The notes under the pieces were generated by a model. That model saw only the letters and a list, made by a program, of their open reading frames with translations. It was not told where the DNA came from and searched no databases. The translations under genes and the position numbers were made by a program. From Mrakia gelida (taxonomy: Eukaryota; Basidiomycota; Tremellomycetes; Cystofilobasidiales; Mrakiaceae): a stretch of DNA of 64,000 nt. Positions 9,981-22,633 of this stretch are shown piece by piece (positions within the stretch are counted from its first letter, which is position 1; every line of letters starts with the position of its first letter). The stretch is taken from positions 1 to 64,000 of the forward strand of contig BRON01000012.1 in assembly GCA_024345305.1 (NCBI GenBank), given 5' to 3'.

Positions 9981-12900
9981 TCAACCAATCTCCTCCCTCC
10001 CACCCCCTGGACTCTCCACAATCACACACCCCATCCTCCCGAACCTCTCACTCAGCCCACTCGGCACCTCCAGTCCCAACTTCGGCCGTTCAGGTCGTCT
10101 CGGTTCCACCGTCTTCGTCTTCGGTGTCGGCTTGATCGTCTCCTGCGACTCGGGTTGCTCTTGCTCCTCGTCGTCCTCCATCGAGGCTGGTTCGTCCGAG
10201 AGATCGTCTGCTATCCCAGCTGCTGAGGTGGCGGAGAGGTTGGAGGACGGTTGCCGAGAAGGACCTGCTATCGAGTTGGATCCGTTCGACGGCGAGGAGA
10301 AGAGGGACTCGTCCTCTTCTGGTTCGTCGACTTCTTGAGGCTCGGCGTACTGCTGAGGCTCGTCGTCCACTTCCTGAGGTTCCATCACCTCTTGAGGTTC
10401 GTCGAACTGTTGAGGTTCCTCGACCTCCCCTGGCTCGTCGAAGGTAGCGGGTTCGTCCGATATCTCATCGGCGATCATCTCTTCCCCTTGACTTGGTGGA
10501 GGAGCGAGGTAGGAGGTTGAAGCGACGGAGGAGGCTGAGGTTGATTTCCGGCTTTGGTGGCCGGGTGCGAAGGGTGAGGATTGGTTGTGGTTGAGAGGTG
10601 GGGAGAGGGGAGTGGTTGGGAGGAGAGGGGAGGCGTGAGGGGACATGGAGAAGACGGACGAGTCGATGGAGGAGGTCCGGGAAGAGCGTTTGGACGCTGT
10701 CAGGCGCTTGAACCTGCGAGGGACGAGGGAGGGATAAGAGGAAGGTCAGCTGGGCCGAAGAGGGGAAGGACGAGCGAGCTTCGAGGGGAAGTAGAGGAGG
10801 AGACGAGACGAACTTCTGAACCGCTCGAATAACGGCACTGGAGAGCGAGAAACGGAAGCAGACGTCAGTGGTAGTCTTCGCACAGACGTAGAGCGAAGGT
10901 AGCAAGCAGAATCGAACTCACAAAGCACTCGAAACGCTCCTCACAGCCTTCTTGATCTCCTCCGGCGTGGGCTCTCGAACCATTCGATCCTCGGAGAGGT
11001 TGTCCTCCTTACTCGGCAGCTCCGCTTCGCTCATCCAGGGGTGGTTCTGATGGTAACGAGAACGAAAGGAGAGAGCGTCAGTGAACGTCGAGGTTCGAGC
11101 AGGTCGCGAGATATCGACGCGTCGAAGCGCTTGTTCGAAGGTTCGGAGATCGACTCACTCGAATGCCATCCACCGTCAACCGAGCCTCGACGTTTCGATC
11201 CAGCATCCCTTGGATGACACTCTTCTGGTGCTCGGGCCAGTCGGAGGGAATCTTGATCCTGCGGGACGAACGAGGAAGAGAAGGAGGAAGGAAGAGTCAG
11301 CGAAGGTGAGAGGGCGCGTCGAGAAGTTCGTTCGAAGAGGAGGGAGGGAGGGCGAGGGACGAACTCCTCAGTCTTGATGGCTTCGAACAGTTCCAGCGGG
11401 TTGTCCTGAGTGAAAGGAAGGTGTCCCGTGAGCATGCAGTAGAGGGTGACTCCTGCAGAGTCGACGAACGAAGATCAGTTCGGCTCGACGCGACGAGACG
11501 AGGAGAAGTCGAGAGGAGGACGGACCGAGAGCCCAAACTAGATCCAACGAAGACGCAGGGGAGATGGTCAGCTCGAACACGAGACAGTGGATGGTAGAGA
11601 AGAAGGGAAGCACTCACCATCAGCCATCTTCGCTCCCATCTCCTGTCCTCCCTCGACACTCTCGGGACTCATGAACGCAGGACTCCCCATCCCCTTCTTC
11701 ACTCGATCGTCTCCCTTCCTCGCAAACATTTCCGAGACTCCAAAGTCGCACATTTTGGCGGTTTGCCTGTCGACGGTGAGGAGGATGTTCTCGGGTTTGA
11801 TCTGTTCAAGGACGTGTCGAGTCGAGTCGGTCAGCTTTCGTTCGGCCATCCGTTCTTCCGCACTCGCTTCGAGGAGAAGGAGATAGAGCGTCGACTTACA
11901 TCTCGATGCACAACGTCGTTCTCATGGAGGTACTCGAGACCCATGAGGATCTGACCGAAGTAGGTTCTGGCGATGGCGAGGTCCATGGGGATGGGGAGGC
12001 TGTCGGGCGAGGTGGAGGGAGGAGGAAGGTCGAGGAGGATGCCTCCTGGGCAGTATTCGAGAACCTGGAAGGACAAGAGGATACGAGGAGAGTTGGACTG
12101 AGGAAGTGAGAGAAGTGGAAGAGACGGGAAACGAACCATGAAGATGCTGTCGCTCAGAGGCACGTCGAGGACCTCGTACAGGTGAACGAGCTGGGACGAA
12201 GGGAAATCGGAGGATCAGTCTCGAGATCGAGAGGGCAGATGATGACAGAGTGCTGAGCTCACATTCGGATGATCAAGTTTCTTCATGATGGCGACCTGAG
12301 CCAAAAAAAAAGCAAAGAGAAGGCGATCAACTTCGAGCTCGAGCTCGAGCTCAACACACACACCTCCTTCCCTCCTTCTCCCCCCTCCCTCCTTCCCCTC
12401 CTCTCCGCTCTCTCTCTCTCAAACAGGGCCCAGTTTGGCACTCACCTCCCTAGCTATCAAACTGATCGGATTCTTATCCGCCTCACTCTCCAACTCCCTC
12501 ATCACCGTCGACCCAGCTCCTCCCCTTCCTCTCTGCCCCCTCGCATCCGCCATCGACCGCTGTCGAACTTGTTTCCGAAGACGAGCTTTCGAGTATTCCT
12601 TCACGGCCTGCACCCAACCCAACGAACCACAAGTTTGAGTCAGCGTGGGAGGGTTGAGACGAGTCGTCGTGGTATCAATACGCTCGAGCGAGAAGCAGCG
12701 CGAGGGAAGGGAGCAAAGGCAGGGATGGGCTCGATGGACGTACATATTTCTCCCCCGTCTGAAGATCCACCCCCAGCTCCACAGTCCCGAAAGCTCCCTT
12801 GCCTAGTTGAGGTCCCAGAGTGTCTGTTGGAATGGGAAAGGAGAAAGGTTGAGCTCGGTTCGATAAGGAAGGGAGAAGCGAGTGAGCTCATGATCCTTCC

Positions 12901-13563
12901 CTCCTCCTTCCCTCTGCCTCTCCGTCCAAAGAACGTGCTCTCCACTCTCTTCCCACTCTTCCTCCCATCATACATACATCCCGAGCTCTGACGATGATCG
13001 AGTCGTGAACGGAAAGCGGAGAGCGAGAGCGTCGTCTCTTGAAGCACGAGCTCATCGACCTCGTCCCTCCGTCTCCTTCCCTCTCCCTACTCCCCTTCCC
13101 TCTCCAGCTACTCCTCGCTTCGTTTCGTTCCCACTCACATTGATTCACCGTCCTCCTCCCCTCAGGTCCCCTCGTAGCCACAGCATCCAGCGTTTCCTTG
13201 ACTCTGTTTGAATCCAACCCAAACTCGAGATCAGCTCCCTCTTCCCTTCTTTCCCTTTCGTGTGTCTCGTAGCACTTACCGATGACTACTACTCGCTCTC
13301 CTATGTTGACCTCTCTTCTCTCCTCCTTTCGATGCAGGGGTGGGTGTGGAAGTGGGCGCTGCTGGCGAAGAGGAGGCTTCCTCGGGTCGACCTCGAGCAG
13401 GCGAAGGGGTGGGTGTGGAGGAGGGAAGGGACGAGGAAGCTGGTTCTGCTGCTGCTGAAGGAGGTGCAGGAAGAGGTTTCGACTTGGGGTCCTTGGGAGG
13501 CACGGGAGGAGGGGAGGGAGTGGAAGGGCCTGGGGAAAGAGTGAGAGTGGAGTCTGTAGACAT
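9981..13563 (-). CDS. CaMKK/Sak1-type serine/threonine protein kinase
   Basis: Multi-exon kinase starting at 13563 and ending with a TGA at 9983-9981. A Pro/Ser-rich N-terminus leads to VNQYTLGPQLGKGAFGTVELG (glycine loop) and AVKEYSKARLRKQ (catalytic lysine). Next come VLEYCPGG (hinge), HRD|IKPENILL (catalytic loop, split by an intron after HRD), DFG, and GSPAFMSPESVEG in place of the usual APE. The 'KETL...GRRTVNQY' run just before the glycine loop and the LEYCPGG hinge are typical of the fungal SAK1/ELM1/TOS3 and S. pombe Ssp1 group, upstream kinases of Snf1/AMPK; that pathway assignment is inference. The C-terminus is long, acidic and repetitive, with about five EPQ(E/Q)V/F-type repeats, and is probably disordered. 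Around 14 exons. Confidence 0.85.
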
Positions 13564-13799
13564 CGCGGGTGGGTGTTGAAGGATGCCGGGAGGGAGAGCG
13601 AGGAGAGAGAGAGAGAGCGAGATTTCGGATGTTTATTTTTCGATGACGACGACGACGAAGGAAGAGGGAGCTTGCGAGGTCGGGAGAGTCGAGAAGAGAA
13701 GGTCGTGTATAGATGGTGTGAAGAAAAGCCGAAGAGAAAAGGCTAGGGAGAGCGAAAGAGAGAGGAGACGCGCTCGCGAGGTTCGGACGACGCGTCGAT

Positions 13800-14756
13800 C
13801 TAGACTCCGTATTTCGCTATCCACAGTCCGTGGACGGTGATGAGTCCGAGAGCGGCCATGTTGAGGAGGGAAGATACTGTGATCATCAAGAAAAAGAGGT
13901 CAGCGAGGGACTGACAGAGAAGAGAGAGAGAGGGAGTACGAACCGACGTGAGCCTGAATGAACCTCTCGTTCAAATCCTTCATCTTCTCGGAGATCTACC
14001 AAATTCAGAGCCACAAGCAAATCAGCGTCCCATCCTTTGTCTCACCCAACCAAGAAGGAAATCAAGCTCACCCCCTCCTCGTTGTAGCCCTTCCCCTCGA
14101 CGACCTCTTGATCCGCTCGCTCGTGCATCAGAGCCGACACCTTCTTCCCTACGACCAACCAGTTCAACCAGTACGTTGCTGCATGAGCCCCGAGGAGGAA
14201 AGCGTTGAAGGATGGAGGGGAGGAGAGGGTGAGGATGGAGGAGGTGAGGGGGTTGAGGAGGAGGTGGGAGGCGAGGAGGTAGGTTGAAGCGACGGCGCTG
14301 CGATAAGAACGAGAGACGAGGTTAGGCCAAAAGAGAGAGGAAGGTTTGCGCGAGGGAGAGTAAAGATGCTGACTTGAGACTGAAGTAGTACTTGAAGATC
14401 TTCCCTCGAAGAGCTCGGAAGTGAAGGCGAGCTGAGATCGCAAAGAAGGGAAGAAGAGGTCAGCTCGAGCTCACCCATCTCCCTCTCTCCCTCCGCCTTT
14501 CAGCCTCTTCTCTACAGCCCGATTCCCTCTACGAGCGCTCATGTCGCCGGTCCATCCACTACCAACTCGTCCCATCCACAAGAGCTGCCCATGTGAACTC
14601 ACGCAAAGCTCTAAAAGCGACGCTTCCTCCGACGAACGTCTCCCATCCGTTCGATCCGAGCGTCCATGCGAAAACGAGCAAGTGAGCGCCCTGAGGAGAG
14701 AACAGGCCGAGTAAGGTAGAACCTGAGATGGAGACGGGCGTGGGAGAGAGAGGCAT
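13800..14756 (-). CDS. TMEM205-like (DUF4149-type) membrane protein, copy 1
   Basis: Starts at 14756 (MPLSPTPVSISGSTLLG) and ends with a TAG at 13802-13800. Hydrophobic segments include SGSTLLGLFSPQGAHLLVFAW, then VASTYLLASHLLLNPL with a following FLLGAHAATYWLNWLVVG, and a C-terminal LLNMAALGLITVHGLWI, suggesting about four membrane helices. The pattern of an N-terminal 'H(L)LxFAWxLGxxxWxTFVGG', a central 'NAFLLGAHA' and a C-terminal helix is that of TMEM205-like proteins, whose biochemical role in fungi is not established. Five exons. It is paralogous along its whole length to the gene at 44512-45404, including the intron positions I can place. It lies 236 bp downstream of the kinase start on the same strand. 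Confidence 0.78.
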
Positions 14757-15374
14757 GATGCTGAGGTCAAGAAGAAGGGTCGTGGATGTAGGGGAGAAGG
14801 GCAGAAAGAGGAGCCAAGGAGGTAAGCAATTCGGAAAGGGAGAGGAGGGAATATGATCCGATTGGTTCGTCCAGCTTGGGAAAAGTTTCTCGAGTCCTAT
14901 CAATGTGAAAGGCGGTGGATTCACGGCACGAAAAGTCGTCACGTTTCTCGTCTTGGAACGACGTCGAGGGCGGTCGTAGGCAGAAGAGGGAGGGGAAAGC
15001 TGAGCTCGAGCTTTCGAAGAGGTCGTCGAGCTCTCTCTCTCTCTCTCTCCCCCTCTTCCTTCCTTCCAATTGTCGCCTCGAGACGCGTGATTTGTTGATG
15101 ATCCAGTCGAGCTCAAAGACGAGATCATCTCAAGTCCGCTTCGATCTTCTCGCTCCAAGACGAAAGAACGAGCGAGCGAACGCGAAACTCGCCGACGCGT
15201 CGTCCACTTCTTCTCGAACTTCGAAACAAATCAATCATCCTACGAACCATGTCCAATTGAGCGATACCAAAGAAAAGAGAACATGCACGAGCCCAGCGTA
15301 AACAAAACACGAACCACCAAAGCCCCGAAAAAAAGCAGACCCATCGACACAGCGACACTCGACCCACCCCTCCC

Positions 15375-18300
15375 TCACTCCCTTCCCTTGGGCAACTCCT
15401 CAGCCTTCGCCTCAACCTTCTTCATCACCTCCCCCAGCTCGAGCATCACAGCGAACACTCCAGGAAGCTTGTTCCTCACGTCCTCAACCCCGACCAACTC
15501 CGTCCACCCCTGCTCCTGTCCAATGCACTCATCCTCCCGCCCCTGCTCAACCGCCACCTCCCTCAGCTCGACCATCCCGTCCCACAAGATCGAGTCCACC
15601 GTACGCCAGAAGTCCATGTTGCTCCCCTTGGGTTCCTTGACGGGCGGCGAGGTCGACTTGACGGACTGGAGGAGCCCGCTTCCGATCTTGGATATCGCTT
15701 TAAGGAAGGTCCTTAGGTCCTCGAACGAGGTGAGCGAGCGAGTTGAGGGAGATAGGTTTCTGACGGCTTCTTCGAGGTCGGATATGTAGGTGTGGTACTT
15801 CGAAGACTTCCTGTCTGGGACTGGGAAGCATTCGAACCGATTGTTCGTGTTGGAACGGAAGGAGGGCGAGGGAGGAGGAGGCGCCGAGGGGAGAGGGAGG
15901 AGGGGGTGGAGGATCCTTCGAAGTGGTCCAACTGGACGAAGATGAAGCGACCGTCAGCTACGGTTCGGTCTTCGAAGATAAGAGAGCAAGATATCGAAAC
16001 TCACGACTGATCATCGTAGCTGCAACGGAAGAAAGGAAGGGGTCAGTTGCGCGTCTCGAGGGACGAAAGAGGGAGACGCGAACCCACCTTCGAAGTTCAT
16101 CCCCGGCGCCAGAACAGCCAAACGACCACGACCACGACCTCCGATCTCCGGTTCCTCTACGGAAGGTGCAAGCTGTGGTGCTGGGACAGGGACCAAAGCA
16201 GCTCTGGCAGACGAAAACCGAACAGGAGAAGGTCAGCGATCTGACGGGAAGGGGTGAGACGCGTCTTGATTGGTCGCGTCGAGCAGACACTCACGAATCC
16301 GGATCAACCTTCCCAGGAAGCCCGACGATCTGGAGTTGACAGCGATAATGGAGGATGCGGTGATCCGAGTATCTGCGAGAAGCGACGCGAAGAGAGAAGG
16401 GAGAAGAGAGGAGAGGGAAATGAGCTTCGTCTCGTGAGCTCGACGAGGAGGAGCAGGACGAAGGGAACTACTCACACCTTGTCCTCAGATCTGCGATCTC
16501 TGAGCGAGATCAAAACACGAAGACGATCAGCAGTTGCGTTGCGAAGAAGGTCGGAGAACGGAAAGGAAGCATGATCGACGTACTTGAGCTCCCTGACCTC
16601 GAACTGAAGCTCGCTCTTCTCAGACTGAAGCGTCGAAACTGACTCGTGTACGACCTTGTTCGTCTTGTGAAGGTTCCTACTCTTCCGTTCCCAGGCTCTC
16701 CGTTCCGAGACTTCGCGCTTGAGCTGGTTCTGGAAGTCCTTGGGGTCGATGGCGGAGTCCTCCTCGAACGGTGGATCCTCCGGCGGGTGACGTTGAACTG
16801 CTGCAGCCATGGTTCTCTACGCAAAGGAGAGGAAAGAAGGGTGTGAGATTCAGCTTGTTGCCATGGCGATCTGAGAGGCAGAGAAGAAGAGCGGTGGGCA
16901 AAGCGACAAGGAGGCTCACAAACTTCGCTTGTCTTGCTCGGTGAGCTTCGTCTTGGGTGGGAGAGCGAGCCAGTTCGGCAGCTGAGTTCGACCGGTGAAG
17001 AGGTGATTGGCCTGGGAGAGGTCTTGTAGGAAAGGAGGCGAGAACAACAGTCAGTTCCTTCGTCGAACCGCGTCCTTTCGACGTCGAAGAGAAAGAGAAG
17101 GTGGAGATCTGTGGACTCACTTGACGACACGCTCCAGTGAGGATCGCGAATCCTTCTCCAAGCCCATCAGCTTGGAAGGCACCCCTCCTAATTCATCGCG
17201 AGCCCGCTCGATACGAGACGCATCCTCGGCGACGTCCGAACGCGACCCGTCTGTCGAAAACCGACGAAGAAAGGGGATCGAAGTCAGCTCGAGCTCGTTC
17301 GAGGAATCGCAGAAGCTACGTGGAGGAGTAAGAGACGGTAGCGGGAGAAAGAGTGGTGTTGGCGAGGAGGAGAGGTGCAGAAGTACTCACGAGAGCAGGG
17401 CGTCCTCATCCCCTCCGTCTCGACTTCCTCCTCGTCGTTGGTTTCCGTCTCCCGCGTCCGAACGACTGTCGTCCGCCTGATCCGCACGATCCTCCAAGTC
17501 GATATCCGAGGACGACGACGATCGAGAGGGAGAAGGTGAGGGTGGTTGAGACGTCGAGGGAGTCGACGAGGGGGTGGTAGAGGGAGAGGGAGGGAGAGGG
17601 ATGTTCGGGGGGAAGGACGACGAGGCGATATCCGACCGATCGTGGACTGGAGCGGAGGACTCGGGCTCCTCGAGAGATACCTCGGTCGGCGAGGGCTCTG
17701 GAGAGGAGTCTTCGGGAGCGAGAGGGAGGGTGCGATCCATGATGACTGTTGTCGAAAACAGAACGAGAGCGAGGTCAGCTCAAGCTCATTTGACGCAATT
17801 CAACCTCTCCGCTCTACGATAACTCCATTGTACGACCTCCAATCAGCCAGAGGAGGAGAAGAAATGATGGCAAGAGGTACTTACGTCCGTCGACGAAACC
17901 GTGTCCCGTTCGATCAACAACCTTCCCCTCCTCCCTCGGCCTCTCCCTCTCCTTCCCCTTCGCACTCCCATCCACCGGTCGGGACGCATCCATCACCCTC
18001 CCACTATCCTTCATCCCAGCAGGCCTCAGCCGAAGCGTCTCCTTCCCCATTCTGGAACCCTTCGTCGGGCTCGAAACGGGAGGAGCCGTCGAGCTTGGAC
18101 GCGAGCTCGACGAGGCAGGAGCCGAAGGAGGAGGTGCGAGTTTGTAGGTTGGGACTTTAGAGGGGATGGCTCTGAAGGACTTTTGAGCTGGGAGAGTCCT
18201 GGATGAGGATTTCTCGCCAGCGAGAGGGAGGTCGCCGTTCGGTTTGAGGTTGGACGAAGGTCGAGGCGAAGCGAGTGTCCGAGCTTTCAACGGAGACGAC

Positions 18301-18422
18301 GACGAAGTTCCGCTTGATATCCTGGAGTCGTTGAAGCTTGAGGGTCGGAGAGGGAAGCGATTGAGGCTCGGAGAGGTGATGTTGGAGGAGGTTGAGGGAC
18401 GAGGTCGACCTGGAGAGGTCAT
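15375..18422 (-). CDS. Ser-rich protein with central coiled coil, unknown function
   Basis: Starts at 18422 (MTSPGRPRPSTSS) and ends with a TGA at 15377-15375. Roughly the first 290 residues are Ser/Pro/Arg-rich and probably disordered. The second exon joins in frame across the intron at about 17883-17756 (GHGFVDG|LIMDRTLPLAPE). A central basic, charged stretch (FQNQLKREVSERRAWERKSR and on through LQSEKSELQFEVRELK) is predicted to form a coiled coil. The C-terminal 100 residues are helical and include MDFWRTVDSILWDGMVELRE. About 11 exons. I cannot place it in a family; a cytoskeletal or scaffold role would be a guess. The upstream 600 bp is strongly pyrimidine-rich on the coding strand. Confidence 0.6.
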
Positions 18423-19041
18423 CTTGGGACGGGCAGGAAGGAGGAGGATGAAGGAGCTTGTTTGGTCCGTTGTTGGATCCGAGATGGCTGAGGGAGGGCG
18501 GGTTGCTGGGAATCCTGGCTCGTGAGTGACGGCCGAGGAGAGGATGCTGATGGAGGAGAAGAGGAGGGTGGGTGAGGCGAGGGGAGAGGAGGAATAGGAA
18601 GGAAGGAGGGTGGTGAGGATGGCGGGAGGAGGACGATCGACGATAGGAGAGGGGTCGTTCGCGTTGGTTGTAGGAGTGTAGGTGTTGGTGGGAGGAGAGT
18701 TGGAGGGTGAGAAGGAGGTGGTAGGTGATATTGAGGGTTGCTGGGAGAGAGAACCGGATGGCTGATCCAGGAGGGGAGAGGTAGGAGGCGAAGAGGAGAG
18801 GAGGGAGCGGGAGAACGAAGAGGAGGTGGCGCGCGAGTTGAGAGAAGGAGAGTCCGTTTTGGTGTAGTCCGTTGGAGGACGACGGTTTAGGGTGTGTGAG
18901 AGGGGAGAAGAGGGAGGGGGTGGGGGGTAGGGAGGGATGGTGGGTGGGGGTCGGTGGCGAAGAGAGGGAAGCGAACGACCTCCTAGATTCGATTTGACTG
19001 ACGAGGGCTCGTCAGGAACGAGATGTTTTTAAAGGCGAACT
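18423..19041. other. Non-coding, strand-asymmetric purine tract
   Basis: About 620 bp with very few C residues on the plus strand (so CT-rich on the minus strand), lying directly upstream of the minus-strand coiled-coil gene. It is probably promoter and 5' leader. No exon seen. Confidence 0.5.
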
Positions 19042-20606
19042 CTAAGTGCAGAGCCAGACGCCGAAGGTCGATGGGTGTGGGGATGGAGGAGGTTTGGAAG
19101 TCGAGTCGAGGGTATAGATGAGAGAGGCGGCGAGGAGGTCGAGTCGAGGTGAGGTTGAGCGAGACGCGTCGACGAGTTGAATGAAGTCCTGGAGCGGTTG
19201 AATTGAGAAGAGCGAGACGATTGTCAGCTTGCTGACATCAGGCTGTTTGATAAGATGGCATAAATGACTCACTCGTAATCGCTAGATCTGCGTTGCGAGT
19301 CCGTGTCTCTCGCTCTCGAAGAACCCTCCTGCCCAGCTCGACCTCATCCCCAAACTCTCACGACGCGTTCCTTCCCACCATCTCGCTCTTCAGCCCTCGA
19401 AAATCTCCCAAACCCTCCACCCGCCCATGCCGACTCCTCTCCAGAAGAGCCATCCCGACTCGATCCCAATAACTCCCCAGCCGACGAGGAGTGAGAGAGG
19501 GGAGGGAGGTACGACGAGTTCCGGCGGACGACCTGCTCAAAACGACGAATCAGACCTGTAAGTCGCCAGTCCTCCTCCATCTCCACAGCTATCCGCCGTC
19601 TCGTTCAAGCGACAAGATCGACTCACCTCTAGATCCAGCTCCCACTTCTCGAGACGAGGCCCTCCATCCGCTCCTCTCCCAGCTCGACCGATCCTTCTCG
19701 TAGCCTTCACTGCCCCACCGAGACTCCGAGTCAGCTCCCATCGCACCCCTCCCTGGATATATCCGCTCGCCCTACGCCCTCCTTCTCGTCGCTATCCCAC
19801 CAGCCCGACCCGACCCAAGCCAAACCAAATCCGAGCGACGGCCTTTCGCTCTCGAAACCCGACGCCCTCCGTCCAGTCTCGTGTTTCCTCGTTCCTTTCC
19901 GACGACGGAGATGCGGATATCGATACGTCCGACTTCCCATGAGCGAGAAGAAGCGGTGGTGGAAGGGTTGCGAGCTGATGGTGAGAGACTGAGGAACGAC
20001 GCGTTGAAGGTCAGGTCTTCGAGCCCCTCGTTCTCCACCGAGGGACGGAGAAGGATTGGAATCCATACTCACGATTGAGACGAATGTTCCCTGAGCAAGA
20101 ACGAGGCGTAGTGCCTCAGCGTTGACATCGATCTCGCGAAGAGAGACGACGCGTCGACAGGCTGTTAGAGCTGATGCGAAGACGAATCCGAGGAACGCAA
20201 AGAGTCAGCCTCTGCAAGGTCGCAGCGGAAGAGAACTCGGATAGACTCGAGACTTACCGAGCAGCAGTGTTCCCGTCGGTAGGAGAACGACGCTCGGACG
20301 TCCGAGAAACCTTCCTGATCGAGAACGACCGGACGGCGATGCGAAGCTTTGGCTTGAGCGTTCCTCCAGGCGATGCCGCTCCGTCCTGCAGACAATGGGC
20401 GAGAGGAGAAAGGGAAGAGACGAGGAGCCAGACTCAGCAGACTGAGAGTGAGACGAAAAGCCTCGACGAAGAAGAGGGAGGGAAGCGAGAAGTAAAATGA
20501 ACTGACCTCGACTCGACTCGAGATCGACTTCCTGGCCACTGCTCGCGACGACGGCATCGAAACCTTGGCTACTGCAGCTTCCGAGCTTCCCGATGATAGA
20601 GCTCAT
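19042..20606 (-). CDS. Unresolved minus-strand spliced gene
   Basis: Several minus-strand segments are bounded by good splice sites: around 20606-20512 (GTCAGT donor), 20392-20262, 20171-20074, 19987-19630, 19575 downwards, and a last exon from about 19200 reading DFIQLVDASRSTS... to a TAG at 19042. I could not join all of them in one frame, so boundaries and product are uncertain. Small exons may be missing. The segment reading PRLEKWELDLE is the most protein-like. No family recognised. Confidence 0.3.
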
Positions 20607-20612
20607 ATGAAC

Positions 20613-22400
20613 CTAGCTGAAGAACGTGTGGAGGTCGAGGACCAAGCCGATTGAATGGAGATGGACGCCGAGGAGGAGGAGGGCTGAAGGACTGGAGTGT
20701 TTGACGAGATTGAAGGAGCAAGGAAGGAGGGATGAAGGAGGGTCAATATCGAAGACTTTCAAGTGGCCAGGGGGCTGACGAGGTATTAGACTGACGAGGA
20801 TGATACGAAACGAGCTTGCGAGGATTGACGACGGCGTTTTAAGACCAGTCTGAAACGAGAGGGAACAGGGTGGGGGAGGAGAGGGAAGTGTGAGCTCGAG
20901 CTCTTCTCGTCTCTTCAACCTTTGCAAAGGGACGAAACGAGACACACCGTAGACATACGGACAATGATATCGAGTGCAAGAAGGCTGAGGAGCTGAAGGC
21001 GAGGCGACAAAAAGAGGAGGGAGAAAAAAGGGGTGAGCTCGAGCTTTTGACCTCTGCCCTTTCAACGAGAGACAAGGGACGAAAAATGCTCACCAGAAAC
21101 GAGTGCACTGCATCTGTATCCGCTTTGGAGACCCTTGAAGTAGGATGAAGAACAGCTGGCGACGATCTGGGACGGAACGAAGCAGGGAAAGGAAGGTCAG
21201 CCTCGCCGTTCCATCTCCTCCCCTTCCTTTTTCGACTCCCGTCCCTCGCTCCGTACGCCCGTCAATTCGGCTCTTGAACTCACGAGGGACTTCCCAAAGC
21301 GATCCTCAGAGGGCTAGCTTCCGAGGGGTACCCGTCTTGATCAGGAAAAGGTCGAGAAAATCGATGATGGACGTTGGGATGAACTCCTCCTCCGGTCCGC
21401 TCTCGCCCTCAGTTTCGACTTTCGAGCAAGAGGCTGTGCTCGTCGTCAAGGAGAGAGAAGAAGTGCCTTCGACGCGAAGTTGTCGCTTCCGTCTATCTTG
21501 TTCAGCGGATCGAGGATTAGGCGAGGATGATGAAGTCCGACGCTCTTCCGTCAAGAGTCGTCGAGTTCAACGCGTCGCCGCCGGTTCGCTTTTCAATCTT
21601 TCAAGTCGAGCGAGGACCGAAGTATGCAGAGGAAGGTATGCGCATTAACCGCAGGTGTATGGGATGAGTAGGTAGCGAAACGATCTGAGGAGTGGTCTCG
21701 GGCGAAGAGGGTTGAGCGACGACAGACTTGTACGGAGAGGAAGAGAGGAGGGCTGAGGATGGACGAACGAGGAGAAGGAAGGAGGGTGTCTATCAGTCTC
21801 GAAACGGATCGAAGCGTTTGATAGAGGTAAAGAGGAACTAACTCTGGCTGGGAATCCCAAGAAAACAAAGCGAGCGAGCCGTTGACGAGAGTGTTCTTGA
21901 AGGCCGAGAGGGAGAGAGACGTCCGAGCGAAGTGATATGGGTGAGGAAAGAAGAGGCGTCCAGAGATCTGGGGGAAGGAGGGAAGGAGAATGAGGGAGAG
22001 ATGGTCAGCAACGAAGTCGAAACGGGAGTTCAAGGTCGAAGTCAAGGACGCGTCTCGTCTCTCGACAAGTCCGCTTTGTTTCGTCCCATCTTCGAATCGA
22101 GACAGGACCCACAAGTCCGAGAGTAGCCTAGAGAGAGACGGGATTAGGTTGAAGGAGAGTGGGGCGAAGGGGCGAGGAGGACTGACCGTACGACGCGAAG
22201 ACGAGAACGACGAGGTGAGGACGACAGAGTTTGGCATGAAGGATCACGACTGGAGGAGCGAGGAGAGGTGAATGTACGTCAGTAAGCTCGGTTTATGTGG
22301 AGAGGGCTCGAGGGAAGGATAGAAGCTCACGCGAAGCGACGGCGACAAGGGAAAGAGCGACAAAGCGACGAGGTCTTGATTCGAAGGGATGGGACGATGA
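20613..22400 (-). CDS. Unresolved minus-strand spliced gene, partly hydrophobic
   Basis: Candidate exons on the minus strand: about 22384-22320 (RRFVALSLVAVAS), 22259-22190 (VILHAKLCRPHLVVLVFASY), 21967-21842 (ISGRLFFPHPYHFARTSLSL...), one around 21554-21260, one near 21165-21092, and 20847-20613 with an open hydrophobic C-terminus. The first two make a plausible membrane segment across an intron. I found no ATG ahead of them and no single frame through all exons. This may be one gene or two; product not recognised. Confidence 0.25.
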
Positions 22401-22633
22401 ACGAGGGCGGAGTGAGTGCGATGTGACTGCTGTGGCGGGTGTTACAGTGTTCTTGAAGCTAGTCTAGGACTCGTAATTATCGTAGTCGACTGTTTGAGGG
22501 TCTGATGGTGGCAGCGAGGAGGGAACGAGGAAGAGACGTCAGTTCCTCGTCGCGGAGAACAAACTAAAGACAACTCACCTCGAACCGTCTGCTCTTCGAC
22601 CAACACCGGAATACGATCCGTGGTTTCATTCGA

